Assembly: GCA_963817435.1 (NCBI GenBank)
Contig: CAWFNY010000002.1
Location: 496,001 to 560,000 of the forward strand
Direction of reading: 5' to 3'
Length of the DNA: 64,000 bases
Source: JADJOM01 sp963817435
Lineage (GTDB): Bacteria; Gemmatimonadota; Gemmatimonadetes; Gemmatimonadales; GWC2-71-9
Each line of letters begins with the position of its first letter. Position 1 is the stretch's first letter. Of this stretch, positions 33,821 through 43,068 are shown piece by piece. The position numbers and the translations under genes are program-made. The notes beneath the pieces are model-generated. The model searched no databases, was not told the origin of the DNA, and saw nothing but the letters and a program-made list of their open reading frames with translations.

Positions 33821-34741
33821 TCAGGAATCAGCCGCTGAGACGGGAGACGTGGCCGCAGTTCCTCCACCGGTGCGCCACTGACCGAGCAGCACGCCCCCGA
33901 TGATGCAGGCACCGCCGATATAATGCGCCACCGTTGGCCGCTCGCCCAGCAGGAGGAGCGCAGTGAGTGCCGCCACGAGCGGGCTCGCGCAGGTGTAGAG
34001 TGCGGCGCGGGAGGCGCCGAGCCGCTGGACGGCCCTGCTCCAGAGGAAGTACGACGCGACCAGCGACAGCAGCGTCGAGTAGGCGAGCCCGGCCCACGCC
34101 TTCCCGCTCACGGCCCCCCAGTCGAGTCGATAGAGTGAAGGCAGCCCCGCGAGGACCAGCAACGGGGTTCCCGCCAGCAGTCCCCAGGTCGTGATACCGA
34201 GTGCGGACACTTCGCCGCCGAAGCGGCGGAGCCCGATCGTATAGGCGGTCCAGCAGGCGACACCGCCGAGAATGAGCAGGTCCCCCGACCAGTCACCATG
34301 GCTGAGATCGAGGCCGCGCGCGGCGATCACCGCCACGACGCCCAGGGTGGCGAGGGCGAGCGCGGTATACTGCCTCGCCGGAATCCGTTCGTGCCCGAGC
34401 ACCCCCGAAACGACAGTTACGACCGTAGGCATGGCCGCGAGGATCAGCGCGGTGTTGGTGGCAGTCGTTCGGGAGAGCCCGGTGATGAAGCAGAGCTGAT
34501 ACAGGGTGTTGCCGACGAGCCCAAGCAGCAGCATCCGCCCCCACAGGTGCCGGGGCACCGCGCGGACCGGCTCGGCCCTGAGCAGCAGGACCCCCAGCAG
34601 CAGCGAACCGACCGCGAAACGGATCGCAGTGAAGGCGAGCGGCGGGATCTCCTGGAAGGCCAGTTTGGAGATGGCGTAGTTCCCGCCCCAGAAGAGCACG
34701 ACGAGGATCATGCCGACGTGGGGCGAGGGAAGGCGACGCAT
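33821..34741 (-). CDS. EamA-family (DMT) transporter
   Basis: 306 aa from the ATG at 34741 (MRRLPSPHVGMILVV). Ten hydrophobic helices in two EamA repeats: LFWGGNYAISKLAFQEIPPL with FTAIRFAVGSLLLG in the first, and GGVACWTAYTIGLRRFGG through LLLLGERPTVAHYIGGACII in the second. DMT permeases export metabolites or amino acids at the inner membrane; substrate unknown. It is divergent from lepA, whose start is 60 bp away. Confidence 0.88.
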   Translation of the reverse strand: MRRLPSPHVGMILVVLFWGGNYAISKLAFQEIPPLAFTAIRFAVGSLLLGVLLLRAEPVRAVPRHLWGRMLLLGLVGNTLYQLCFITGLSRTTATNTALILAAMPTVVTVVSGVLGHERIPARQYTALALATLGVVAVIAARGLDLSHGDWSGDLLILGGVACWTAYTIGLRRFGGEVSALGITTWGLLAGTPLLVLAGLPSLYRLDWGAVSGKAWAGLAYSTLLSLVASYFLWSRAVQRLGASRAALYTCASPLVAALTALLLLGERPTVAHYIGGACIIGGVLLGQWRTGGGTAATSPVSAADS

Positions 34742-34788
34742 GCGGAAGGGTAACCGGGGCTGGAAGGACGGGGGATAGGGGGAGGCAC

Positions 34789-34794
34789 TATATT
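34789..34794 (+). promoter_or_regulatory. -10-like TATATT, 7 nt before lepA
   Basis: The box is so close to the ATG at 34802 that transcription would begin at or next to the start codon. GGAGG at 34781-34785 lies too far upstream to be an efficient ribosome site. Confidence 0.4.
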
Positions 34795-34801
34795 CCCCGC
34801 C

Positions 34802-36601
34802 ATGAAGCAGGCACGAATCCGAAATTTCTGCATTGTCGCTCATATCGACCACGGCAAGAGCACCCTGGCCGACCGGCTCATCGAAGCCACGGGCGCGGTC
34901 GAGAAGCGCCTGATGCGCGAGCAGCTGCTCGACACCATGGACCTCGAGCGCGAGCGCGGGATCACGATCAAGCTCAACGCCGTCCGGATGACCTACAAGT
35001 CACGCGACGGGCAGGAATACGAGCTCAATCTGATCGACACCCCAGGTCACGTGGACTTCACCTATGAGGTCTCGCGCTCGCTCGCGGCATGCGAGGGGGC
35101 GATCCTCGTGGTCGATGCCTCGCAGGGCGTGCAGGCCCAGACGCTCTCGAATCTCTTCCTGGCCATGGACGCGGGCCTCGAGATCATCCCCGTCCTCAAC
35201 AAGATCGACCTGCCCGGCGCCGAGCCCGAGCGGCGCGCCAAGGAGATCATGGACCTGATCGGGGCCAGGCGGGAGGAGATCCTCTCGGTCTCCGCGAAGG
35301 AAGGCACCGGGGTGCCCGAGTTGCTCGAGGAAGTGGTCCGCAGGGTCCCGATGCCGCGGGGCAATCCCGACGCGCCGCTCCGGGCCCTGATCTTCGATTC
35401 CTACTTCGACCGCTACCGAGGGGCGATCCCCAGCATCCGGGTGGTCGACGGCACGCTGCGGAAGGGCATGCAGATCGCCTTTGGCGCGCATCCCGCCGAT
35501 GTCTACACCGTCGACGAGGTCGGCTACCTGCAGCTGGGACAGCGCCCGACCGGCATGCTCGAATCGGGTGAGGTCGGCTACGTCGTGGCGAACACCCGCA
35601 CCGTCAGCGATACCCGCGCTGGCGACACAATCCTGGACGCGGACAATCGGGCCAGTGAGCTGCTGCCGGGTTACCGGGACGTGAAGCCGATGGTCTTCGC
35701 GGGGCTCTACCCCACCGACAGCGAACAGTACGAGCCGCTCCGCGATGCGCTGGCCAAACTCAAGCTCAACGATGCGAGCCTGGGCTACGAACCAGAGACC
35801 TCGACCGCTCTTGGCTTCGGTTTCCGCTGCGGGTTCCTCGGCCTGCTGCACATGGAGATCGTGGCCGAGCGGCTGCAGCGCGAATTCAACCTGGACCTGA
35901 TCACGACGGTCCCGACGGTGGAGTACTACGTCTACCTCACCGACGGCAGCATGACGCTGCTGGAGAACCCGACCAAGCTCCCCGATCCCGCGACCATCGC
36001 GAAGATCGAGGAGCCGTACGTGAAGGCCCGGATCATGACGCCGGTGGAGTACATCGGCGGCATCATGAAGCTGGGCACCGACCGGCGCGGCGTGTACCAC
36101 GGCATGAAGTACCTCGACACCAGCCGGGTGGAGTTCGACTTCGACTTTCCCCTCGGCGAGATCGTCCTCGACTTCTACGACAAGCTCAAGGGAATCTCCC
36201 GCGGCTACGCGGCGATGGACTACGAGCTCGCCGGCTACCGCGAGTCGGATCTGGTCCGGCTGGACATGCTGATCAACGGCGAGTCGGTGGACGCCTTCAG
36301 CGTGATCATCCACCGGGACAAGGCATATGAGTTCGGCCGCAAGATCTCCGAGAAGCTGAAGGAACTGATCCCGCGTCAGCTCTTCGTGGTGGCGATCCAG
36401 GCCGCGATCGGCAACAAGATCATCGCCCGTGAAACGATCTCCGCGCTCCGGAAGGATGTGCTCGCCAAGTGCTACGGCGGCGACATCACCCGGAAGCGCA
36501 AGCTCCTCGAGAAGCAGAAAGAGGGCAAGAAGCGGATGAAGCAGCTGGGCCAGGTGGAGATTCCGCAGGAGGCGTTCCTGGCGGTGCTGCAGGTGGATTG
36601 A
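34802..36601 (+). CDS. lepA: Elongation factor 4 (LepA)
   Basis: 599 aa, normal length. G-motifs: AHIDHGKST, ERGITIK, DTPGHVDF and NKIDLP. LepA-specific features include the YKSRDGQEYELNLIDTPG context and the C-terminal domain (LFVVAIQAAIGNKIIARETI, KCYGGDITRKRKLLEKQKEG-KKRM). It is a ribosomal GTPase implicated in initiation and 30S maturation or back-translocation. It heads a long plus-strand array; the next gene begins 4 bp after its stop. Confidence 0.97.
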   Translation: MKQARIRNFCIVAHIDHGKSTLADRLIEATGAVEKRLMREQLLDTMDLERERGITIKLNAVRMTYKSRDGQEYELNLIDTPGHVDFTYEVSRSLAACEGAILVVDASQGVQAQTLSNLFLAMDAGLEIIPVLNKIDLPGAEPERRAKEIMDLIGARREEILSVSAKEGTGVPELLEEVVRRVPMPRGNPDAPLRALIFDSYFDRYRGAIPSIRVVDGTLRKGMQIAFGAHPADVYTVDEVGYLQLGQRPTGMLESGEVGYVVANTRTVSDTRAGDTILDADNRASELLPGYRDVKPMVFAGLYPTDSEQYEPLRDALAKLKLNDASLGYEPETSTALGFGFRCGFLGLLHMEIVAERLQREFNLDLITTVPTVEYYVYLTDGSMTLLENPTKLPDPATIAKIEEPYVKARIMTPVEYIGGIMKLGTDRRGVYHGMKYLDTSRVEFDFDFPLGEIVLDFYDKLKGISRGYAAMDYELAGYRESDLVRLDMLINGESVDAFSVIIHRDKAYEFGRKISEKLKELIPRQLFVVAIQAAIGNKIIARETISALRKDVLAKCYGGDITRKRKLLEKQKEGKKRMKQLGQVEIPQEAFLAVLQVD

Positions 36602-36605
36602 TCCG

Positions 36606-37652
36606 ATGACCGCCCGCCCGCCGGCAGGCGGCCCGCCCGCCGGCGCGGATGCCGTCCTGCCGGGCGGCGCCACCCTCGTCATCCAGACCGCGCATCTCGG
36701 TGATGTGGTCCTCACGCTGCCGCTTCTGCAGCGACTGGCGGAGCGAGATGGCCCGGTCGACCTGGTTACCACGCCGGCGGCCGCTCCGCTGGCCGAGCAC
36801 CATCCGGCGCTCCGTCGGGTCATCCCGTTCGACAAGCATGGTGCGGATCGCGGCCTTTCCGGGCTCTTCCGGCTTGGGCGGCGGCTCCGCGCCGCTGGCT
36901 ACGCGCGGGCGGTACTGCCGCATGGATCGGTCCGTTCGGCGGCGCTGGCGTATCTCAGTGGCGCGGCGGTGCGGACCGGATTCGCTGACGCATCCGGCGC
37001 GCTGAGCTACACGAGGCGGGTCGCGCGACCCGCCACTGGACACATGAGCACGCGGCTCATGGCGCTCGCCGACCAGGCCGCAACGCCGGCCCGGCCGTGG
37101 CTGCGTCTCGGGGCGGAGGATCGCGCCAGCGCCGCGACGTGGCTGGAGGCAACCGGTGTGGCTGAGCCGTTCATCGTGCTGGCCCCCGGTTCCCGCTGGG
37201 GCACCAAGCGGTGGCCGTACTTCGCCGAACTCGCACAGGCACTCCGGTATCCGGTGGTGGTGATCGGCGGGCCGGAGGACGAGCAGCTCGCCTCGGCGAT
37301 CGTGCAGGCCGCGCCTGCTGATTCCCACAGCGCGGCCGGACTCCTTGGTCTCCAGGCGTCGGCGGCACTCGTGGAACGGGCGGCCCTCGTGGTCACCAAC
37401 GACTCCGTGGCCCTGCACCTCGCGACCGCCCTCGAGCGTCCGATGGTCGCGATCTTCGGTCCGACGATCCCCGGCTTCGGCTTTGGTCCGCTCGGGGACG
37501 AGCCCATCGTCGAGCACGAAGCGCTCCCCTGCCGGCCCTGTTCGGCACATGGCCCCGCCGTCTGCCCCCTCGGGCACCACCGCTGCATGCGGGAGATCGA
37601 GGTGACGCGCGTCAGCCGCGCCGTGGAGCGCCGCCTGGCCGCCACCGGCTGA
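36606..37652 (+). CDS. Glycosyltransferase family 9 (heptosyltransferase-like)
   Basis: 348 aa. GT9 signatures: IQTAHLGDVVLTLPLL near residue 26, LAPGSRWGTKRWPYFAELAQ at the start of the second Rossmann domain, VIGGPEDEQLA, and VTNDSVALHLATALERPMVAIFGPT. C-terminal PCRPCSAHGPAVCP resembles the Cys-containing end of WaaF/WaaC-like proteins. It probably transfers a heptose or another sugar to a lipopolysaccharide core precursor at the inner membrane. The first 20 residues are Pro/Gly/Ala-rich. Placed 4 bp after lepA. Confidence 0.88.
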   Translation: MTARPPAGGPPAGADAVLPGGATLVIQTAHLGDVVLTLPLLQRLAERDGPVDLVTTPAAAPLAEHHPALRRVIPFDKHGADRGLSGLFRLGRRLRAAGYARAVLPHGSVRSAALAYLSGAAVRTGFADASGALSYTRRVARPATGHMSTRLMALADQAATPARPWLRLGAEDRASAATWLEATGVAEPFIVLAPGSRWGTKRWPYFAELAQALRYPVVVIGGPEDEQLASAIVQAAPADSHSAAGLLGLQASAALVERAALVVTNDSVALHLATALERPMVAIFGPTIPGFGFGPLGDEPIVEHEALPCRPCSAHGPAVCPLGHHRCMREIEVTRVSRAVERRLAATG

Positions 37653-37759
37653 TACGTCGGGGGCCCGCTCCCCGTCAGTTGCGGAGTGGAGAGTTGGGGC
37701 CTCATTCCCTATCATTCCTCCCGTCCCCCATTCCCAGTCCCCCTTCCGGCCGCGACCTC

Positions 37760-38740
37760 ATGCGCGTCATCGTCGGCATCGACCTCGGCGGCACCAACAT
37801 CGTCTGCGGCTGCGTCGCCGAAGATGGGTCTTCCATTCATGGCGTGGTGAGCGTCCCCACCGGCGCGGAGCAGGGACCGGACGCCGTGGTGCAGCGGATC
37901 ATCACGGCGGCGAAGCAGAGCATCGAGGAGGCCCGCGCCGCCGTTCCGGGCCTGACGGTGATCGGCGCCGGTGTCGGCGCCCCCGGCCCGCTCGACACCC
38001 GCTCTGGCATCGTGCTGCTCACGCCCAACCTCGGCTGGGTCAACATGCCGCTCCGGCAGCGGCTGCAGGACGGGCTCGGCCTCAAGACGGCTCTGGACAA
38101 CGACGCCAACTGCGCCGTGCTCGGTGAGTGGTGGCAGGGGGCCGCGCGGGGCACCCAGATCACCATCGGCCTGACGATCGGCACCGGCATCGGCGGCGGG
38201 ATCATCATCGGCGGGCGGCTCTACCACGGCGCGTCGGACATCGCCGGCGAGGTCGGCCACATCACGATCGACGCCAACGGCCGCCGCTGCAAATGCGGCA
38301 ATTACGGGTGCATCGAGGCCTATGCCAGCGGCCCGAACATCGCGCTCCGCGCGGTCGAGGCGCTGGAGAGCGGGGCGGAGTCGAGCCTGCCGTCGTATGT
38401 CTCGGGGGACCTGCGCAAAATCACGGCGCAGACGGTCTATCAGGCGGCCCAGGCCGGTGATGAGCTCGCGCTGGAGGTGGTGCGCGACACCGCCAAGTTC
38501 CTCGGCGCCGCTGTCGCAGGCCTCATCAACATCTTCAATCCCGAGGCGATCGTGATCGTCGGCGGCGTCACGCTCGCCGGGGAGAACCTCTTCGGTCCGC
38601 TCCGCCGAGAAGTCTCGCGCCGCGCCTTCAAGCCGGCCGTGGAGGTCTGCCGCATCGTGCCGGGCGATCTCACGGGTGTGGCCGGCGTCTACGGCGCCGC
38701 CCGGGCCTACATCGAGCAGGTGGAGGCGGGAATCATTTGA
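37760..38740 (+). CDS. ROK-family sugar kinase (glucokinase-like)
   Basis: 326 aa from the ATG at 37760 (MRVIVGIDLGGTNI). Phosphate motif DLGGTN, catalytic LDNDANCAVLGEWW with the proton-abstracting Asp, GTGIGGGIIIGG, the EVGHITIDANGR histidine, and the ROK zinc motif CKCGNYGCIE are all present. Such kinases phosphorylate glucose or a related hexose with ATP. There is no N-terminal DNA-binding domain, so it is an enzyme rather than a ROK repressor. The stop overlaps the next gene's TTG start by 4 bp. Confidence 0.92.
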   Translation: MRVIVGIDLGGTNIVCGCVAEDGSSIHGVVSVPTGAEQGPDAVVQRIITAAKQSIEEARAAVPGLTVIGAGVGAPGPLDTRSGIVLLTPNLGWVNMPLRQRLQDGLGLKTALDNDANCAVLGEWWQGAARGTQITIGLTIGTGIGGGIIIGGRLYHGASDIAGEVGHITIDANGRRCKCGNYGCIEAYASGPNIALRAVEALESGAESSLPSYVSGDLRKITAQTVYQAAQAGDELALEVVRDTAKFLGAAVAGLINIFNPEAIVIVGGVTLAGENLFGPLRREVSRRAFKPAVEVCRIVPGDLTGVAGVYGAARAYIEQVEAGII

Positions 38741-39690
38741 AGGTCGGCGTACTCGGTTCGCTGGTCTGGGACGTGATTCACGGGCGGGACCCCGCCGCGG
38801 CGCCCGTGGAGGAATGGGGCGGCATCGCCTACGCACTCGGCGGCTTCGATGCGGCGCTGCCGGCCGCGTGGCAGCTGGTGCCCCTGATCAAGGTGGGCAG
38901 CGACCTGCGCGACGAAGCCGCCGAACTGCTCCGCAGCCTGCGTCGCCTCGTGCCCGGGGGGCGCTGCGTCGAAGTGCCCGTCCCGAACAACCGGGTGACG
39001 CTCCGCTACCAGGCCGGGGATCGCCGGACCGAGCGGATGTCAGGCGGTGTGCCGGGGTGGACCTGGGCCGAACTGGGCCCGATGGTGCGGGACCTCGACG
39101 CGATCTATCTCAATTTCATTTCCGGATTCGAACTCGAACTGGGGACCGCGCAGGCGCTCCGGCAGGCGTTCCACGGTCCGATCTACGCCGACATGCACAG
39201 CCTTCTCTTCGGCATGCCCCAGGACGGCATTCGGGTCCTGCGGCCGCTGGCCGACCCGGCCGCCTGGCTCGCGTGTTTCGACGTAGTGCAGATGAATGAA
39301 GACGAGATGACCCAGTTCGCGCCCGACCCGCTTGCGCTCGCGGCACAGGCAATGGCCGCCGGCGTGAAGCTGCTGGTGGTGACCCTCGGCCCGCGGGGTG
39401 CGGTGTACTTCGCCGCCCCGGGATTCGAGGGGTTCGGCTCGACGGCCCAGGCGGGCTCGGCGGTGCGCACCGCCCGGGTGGCGGCTCCCCAGGTGGAGGC
39501 GATCGATCCCACCGGATGCGGCGACGTGTTCGGGGCCGCCCTCTGCGCCAGCCTGCTCGCGGGGCAGGCGCCGGAAGCGGCGATCGGTTCGGCCAATATT
39601 CTCGCGGCGCGCAACGCGTCGCTTCGCGGCGCCACACGGCTCGGCCGCCTCCTGCTCGGTGAACTGGTGACGGCGGAAGGACGCGCATGA
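38737..39690 (+). CDS. PfkB-family carbohydrate kinase
   Basis: 317 aa, starting at a TTG that overlaps the ROK gene stop. The second PfkB signature is clear: IDPTGCGDVFGAALCASLLAG, with the anion-hole GCGD and catalytic Asp. Other features: VGVLGSLVWDVIHG at the start and VVTLGPRGAVYF. It belongs to the ribokinase-like fold; sugar or nucleoside substrate is not evident. It is coupled to both neighbours by 4-bp overlaps, linking two kinases in one transcript. Confidence 0.87.
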   Translation: MKVGVLGSLVWDVIHGRDPAAAPVEEWGGIAYALGGFDAALPAAWQLVPLIKVGSDLRDEAAELLRSLRRLVPGGRCVEVPVPNNRVTLRYQAGDRRTERMSGGVPGWTWAELGPMVRDLDAIYLNFISGFELELGTAQALRQAFHGPIYADMHSLLFGMPQDGIRVLRPLADPAAWLACFDVVQMNEDEMTQFAPDPLALAAQAMAAGVKLLVVTLGPRGAVYFAAPGFEGFGSTAQAGSAVRTARVAAPQVEAIDPTGCGDVFGAALCASLLAGQAPEAAIGSANILAARNASLRGATRLGRLLLGELVTAEGRA

Positions 39691-40589
39691 GTCGTGTCGT
39701 GGAGGTCCCGGCGTCCTTCGACGACCGGAGCTTCGAGCAGTTCGCCCAGTCGTTTTCGGCGGGCCCGCTCACCGACCGGATGCTGTTCGACGCGCGCGGC
39801 GCGCAGTGGGCGTCGCCCTTCGGGCTGGTCGGCATGCTGACGGCGGTGCAGGCCATCCGCGAAGCGGGCGGACCGGTGCCGGGCTTCACGGTGCCGGTCG
39901 CCGAGGATGTCCGGCGCTACTGGGCCCGGACCGGGTTCTTCGGCCATCTCGCCGAGCTGGCCGAGCTGCACGGCAAGGTGCCGAAGCTCAAGCCCGACAC
40001 CCACTCCGACGTGCTGCTCGATGTGACGCCGGTGCGGGCCTCGGAGGACGTGCATGCGGTGGTCGGCAAGATCCAGGAGGGCGCCGCGCGGATCCTGCAT
40101 GGCGAACTGGGGCTCGAGGCCAAGGCGACCATGGGATTCGCCATGGCACTTTCGGAGGCGTGCCAGAATATTGTAGAACACGCGGGGACCGGCGGGTGGG
40201 TGTCGGTCCACGCGTATACCTTTCGCAAACGACTCGGCCGGCGGGTGGTGGTGATCGCCGTGGGCGATGCCGGGGTCGGCTTCCGCCGCTCGCTCGAAGC
40301 GACCCAGTCGCGCCGCTTCGGCGACCGCTGGGGTGATGGCGCCGCGCTCGAGGCCGCGGTGATTCAGAACGTGAGCCGGTTCCGTGATCCGGGCCGCGGA
40401 CAGGGCATCGCAGGGATCAAGCGGTACCTCTCCCGGTGGGAAGGCAAGTTCAGCATCCGCAGCGGCACCGCCCGCATCGTGATCGTCCCCCCATGGGATG
40501 ACGACGCGCCGATGACCGAGCATCTCGCGCCCTTTCCGGGCGCGCAGGTTCAGATTGTTATTCCCGCCCAGGAGGGCACCAGCGGATGA
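39687..40589 (+). CDS. STAS-like plus HATPase (GHKL) regulatory protein
   Basis: 300 aa. Residues about 25-95 look like a STAS-type fold (MLFDARGAQWASPFGLVGML). Residues about 120-280 are a GHKL ATPase of the anti-sigma-factor kinase kind: N-box ALSEACQNIVEHA, G1-like VGDAGVGF, and a G2-like GRGQGIAGIKRY. No kinase His region, membrane segment or receiver is visible. The family suggests partner-switching signalling; the partner may be the next gene, with which it overlaps by 4 bp. Confidence 0.75.
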   Translation: MSRVVEVPASFDDRSFEQFAQSFSAGPLTDRMLFDARGAQWASPFGLVGMLTAVQAIREAGGPVPGFTVPVAEDVRRYWARTGFFGHLAELAELHGKVPKLKPDTHSDVLLDVTPVRASEDVHAVVGKIQEGAARILHGELGLEAKATMGFAMALSEACQNIVEHAGTGGWVSVHAYTFRKRLGRRVVVIAVGDAGVGFRRSLEATQSRRFGDRWGDGAALEAAVIQNVSRFRDPGRGQGIAGIKRYLSRWEGKFSIRSGTARIVIVPPWDDDAPMTEHLAPFPGAQVQIVIPAQEGTSG

Positions 40590-41125
40590 CACAGACGATC
40601 CGGGTCGAGCGGCTGCTGCGCGAATCGGTCCAGACCCCGTACTGCGATCTGGTCACCCGGTCTACCGGCCGCGCGGTGCGCACCAGCATTCAGCAGGCGC
40701 TGGTCGCCGCCGGGGCATCGCTGGCGATGCTCGACTTCTCGGAGGTGGGGCTGGTCGACTTCAGCTGCGCGGACGAGATCATCGCCAAGCTGCTGCTCGA
40801 CCCGCCCGGCGAGACCTATCTGGTGCTGCAGGGCCTGCGGGAGGAACAGCTCGAGGCGATCGAGCACGTGCTCGAGCATCACGACATTGCGGCGCTGGTC
40901 TGCGACTCCCCCGCGGGCGCGGCGCGTCCAGTCGGCCGGGTGACGCCGGATCTCCGCACGGCGTTCTTTACGCTGCAGACCGACGGCCCGGCCACCGCGG
41001 ACGGACTCGCGCGGCGGATCGGCTGGACCGTCACGCGCACCAGCGAGGTGCTCGACACGCTCGCGCGGCTCCGCCTGGTCCGCGCCGACTCCGGCAGCTA
41101 CGCCGTCCCCCGGCCCGCCGCATGA
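40586..41125 (+). CDS. STAS-like (DUF4325-type) plus winged-helix protein
   Basis: 179 aa. The first 110 residues resemble a STAS-like domain: TGRAVRTSIQQALVAAG, then AMLDFSEVGLVDFSCADEII, in which DFS may include a phosphorylatable Ser. Residues about 120-175 are a winged-helix segment (ATADGLARRIGWTVTRTSEV, LRLVRADSGSYAVP). With the GHKL protein just upstream it forms a plausible anti-anti-sigma or transcription-regulatory pair. The wHTH is read from pattern only. It overlaps the following PLP enzyme gene by 4 bp. Confidence 0.65.
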   Translation: MTQTIRVERLLRESVQTPYCDLVTRSTGRAVRTSIQQALVAAGASLAMLDFSEVGLVDFSCADEIIAKLLLDPPGETYLVLQGLREEQLEAIEHVLEHHDIAALVCDSPAGAARPVGRVTPDLRTAFFTLQTDGPATADGLARRIGWTVTRTSEVLDTLARLRLVRADSGSYAVPRPAA

Positions 41126-42270
41126 AGACGAAGCCGGGCCTGTCGACCCTCGCGATCCACGGGCAGCCCGTGCGGCGCGGCGACTGGGAACCGGTCGTCA
41201 CTCCGATCTACCAGAGCAGCACCTTCACCAATCCGGTCGGCTCCGACGATACGGTGATGTATTCCCGGTATGGGAACAACCCGAATCAGACCGGGCTGGC
41301 CGCGAAGTACGCGCAGCTCGAAGGCGCTGAGGGCGCGATCTTCGTCTCGAGCGGCATGGCGGCGACGGCGCTGGCGCACCTCGCCGTGCTGCGCCCGGGC
41401 GATCATCTGGTATCGAGCAGCTGGATCTACGGCGGGACGCGGCGGCTGTTCGACGAGGAGTTCGGCCGGCTGGGGATCGAGGTGACCTACGTGCATCCCG
41501 ACCAGCCCCGGATGTGGCGGCGCTCGGTGCGGAAGAGCACCCGCGCGGTGTTCGTGGAGACGCCGACCAACCCGAACATGCGAGTGCTCGATCTGACGCC
41601 GATGGCGCAGATCGCCCGGGACGGTGGCTTCGCGCTGCTGGTGGACGGCACCTTCGCGAGCCCGATCAACTACCGTCCGCTCGAGCATGGCGCGGACATC
41701 GTCATCACCAGCGCGACCAAGTACCTGAACGGGCACAGCGACGTGATCGCCGGCGCCGTGGCGGCGTCGGCCTCGATCATCGAGGAGGTCACCCGCCTGA
41801 TGTGTCTCTGGGGGCAGTCGATCGACCCGCACGCCGCCTGGCTCGTCGAGCGGGGGATGCGGACGCTCGCCGTCCGGATGGAACGGCACAACATCAACGG
41901 GATGGCGGTGGCGCGCTGGGCCGAACTGCGGGAGGGCATCCAGAAGGTGCACTACCCGGGACTGTCCAGCCATCCCGATCACGAGTTTGCCTCGCGGGTC
42001 CTCGATGGATTCGGCGGCATGGTCGGGCTGGAGATCAAGGGCGGGGCCCGCGCGGCCGAGAAGTTCCTCAAGAAACTCAAGCTGGTGGCCCACGCGCCGA
42101 GTCTCGCCGGGGTGGAGAGCCTCGCTTCGGAGCCGCGTATCACCAGCCACGTCCGGCTCACCGAGGACCAGCGGCTGAAGCAGGGGATCCCGGACGGCTT
42201 CGTCCGGCTCTCCTGCGGGATCGAGGACGCGGCCGACATCATCGCCGACCTGGACCAGGCGCTGGGGTAG
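41122..42270 (+). CDS. PLP-dependent transsulfuration enzyme (cystathionine synthase/lyase family)
   Basis: 382 aa. Cys/Met metabolism PLP-enzyme motifs: VVTPIYQSSTF, MYSRYGNNPNQ, FVSSGMAATALA, VFVETPTNPNM, VDGTFASP and the PLP lysine in SATKYLNGHSDVIAG, ending FVRLSCGIEDAADII. Members include cystathionine gamma-synthase, beta-lyase, gamma-lyase and homocysteine synthase, which this sequence does not separate. It acts in methionine or cysteine metabolism in the cytoplasm. A hairpin follows at 42280-42301. Confidence 0.9.
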   Translation: MKTKPGLSTLAIHGQPVRRGDWEPVVTPIYQSSTFTNPVGSDDTVMYSRYGNNPNQTGLAAKYAQLEGAEGAIFVSSGMAATALAHLAVLRPGDHLVSSSWIYGGTRRLFDEEFGRLGIEVTYVHPDQPRMWRRSVRKSTRAVFVETPTNPNMRVLDLTPMAQIARDGGFALLVDGTFASPINYRPLEHGADIVITSATKYLNGHSDVIAGAVAASASIIEEVTRLMCLWGQSIDPHAAWLVERGMRTLAVRMERHNINGMAVARWAELREGIQKVHYPGLSSHPDHEFASRVLDGFGGMVGLEIKGGARAAEKFLKKLKLVAHAPSLAGVESLASEPRITSHVRLTEDQRLKQGIPDGFVRLSCGIEDAADIIADLDQALG

Positions 42271-42279
42271 GAGCGAGTG

Positions 42280-42301
42280 GGCGCGCGCGGCCGTGCGCGC
42301 C
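42280..42301 (+). terminator. GC hairpin between the PLP-enzyme gene and ftsE
   Basis: GGCGCGC / GCGCGCC stem with an 8-nt loop, 10 bp after the stop. Along with a TATCTT box right before ftsE it suggests a transcript boundary. Confidence 0.4.
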
Positions 42302-42369
42302 AACCGGTGCGGGCCCACCCGCGCAGACCGGGGCCGACCCTCCCCTACCCAACCCCCGACCGGCAATCC

Positions 42370-42375
42370 TATCTT
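42370..42375 (+). promoter_or_regulatory. -10-like TATCTT, 6 nt before ftsE
   Basis: Followed only by CCCCCC before the GTG at 42382. No ribosome site is present, consistent with a leaderless ftsE message. Confidence 0.35.
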
Positions 42376-42381
42376 CCCCCC

Positions 42382-43068
42382 GTGATCCGCTTCTCGCACG
42401 TCTTCAAGGACTATCCCAAGGGCGCGGCCCTGAAGAACGTCTCCCTCCATGTTGCGAAGGGCGAGTTCGTCTTCCTCACCGGCCACAGCGGTGCGGGCAA
42501 ATCCACCATGCTGAAGATGATGTACGGCGACCTGCGGCCGAGCAGCGGCGACGTGCGGATCTCCGGGTTCAACATCGCCGACCTGTCGCCGGCGGACGTG
42601 CCCCGGCTCCGGCGGCGGCTGGGGATCATCTTCCAGGATTTCCGGCTGCTCGATGACCGGACGGCGGAGGAGAACATCGCCTTTGCGCTCGAGGTGACCG
42701 GTTCCCGCCGGGACGGCATCGCGTCGAAGGTGATGCGCGTCCTGACCCAGGTGGGGCTCGCGGCCAAGGCGCAGGCCTATCCGCAGGAGCTGTCCGGCGG
42801 CGAGCAGCAGCGGGTGGCCATCGCGCGGGCGCTGGTGAACGATCCGACGATCCTCATCGCCGACGAGCCCACCGGCAACCTCGATGAACGCGCGACTCGC
42901 GGTGTCTTCCAGCTGATCCGCGAGATCAACGCCGGCGGCACCGCCGTGGTCATGGCGACCCACGACCTCGACCTGGTGAAGCAGACCACCTACCGCACGG
43001 TCGAGCTCCGCGAGGGCACGGTGGTCTTCGACAGCGGCGTGGACGACGGCAGCGCGGAGGACGAATGA
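42382..43068 (+). CDS. ftsE: Cell division ATP-binding protein FtsE
   Basis: 228 aa from the GTG at 42382 (VIRFSHVFKDYPKGAAL). ABC motifs: Walker A GHSGAGKST, Q-loop FQDFRLLDDRT (typical of FtsE), signature ELSGGEQQRVAIARAL, Walker B ILIADEPTGNLD and H-loop ATHDLD. FtsE with FtsX forms the septal complex that drives peptidoglycan hydrolase activation. The identification is fixed by the coupled ftsX gene. Confidence 0.95.
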   Translation: MIRFSHVFKDYPKGAALKNVSLHVAKGEFVFLTGHSGAGKSTMLKMMYGDLRPSSGDVRISGFNIADLSPADVPRLRRRLGIIFQDFRLLDDRTAEENIAFALEVTGSRRDGIASKVMRVLTQVGLAAKAQAYPQELSGGEQQRVAIARALVNDPTILIADEPTGNLDERATRGVFQLIREINAGGTAVVMATHDLDLVKQTTYRTVELREGTVVFDSGVDDGSAEDE

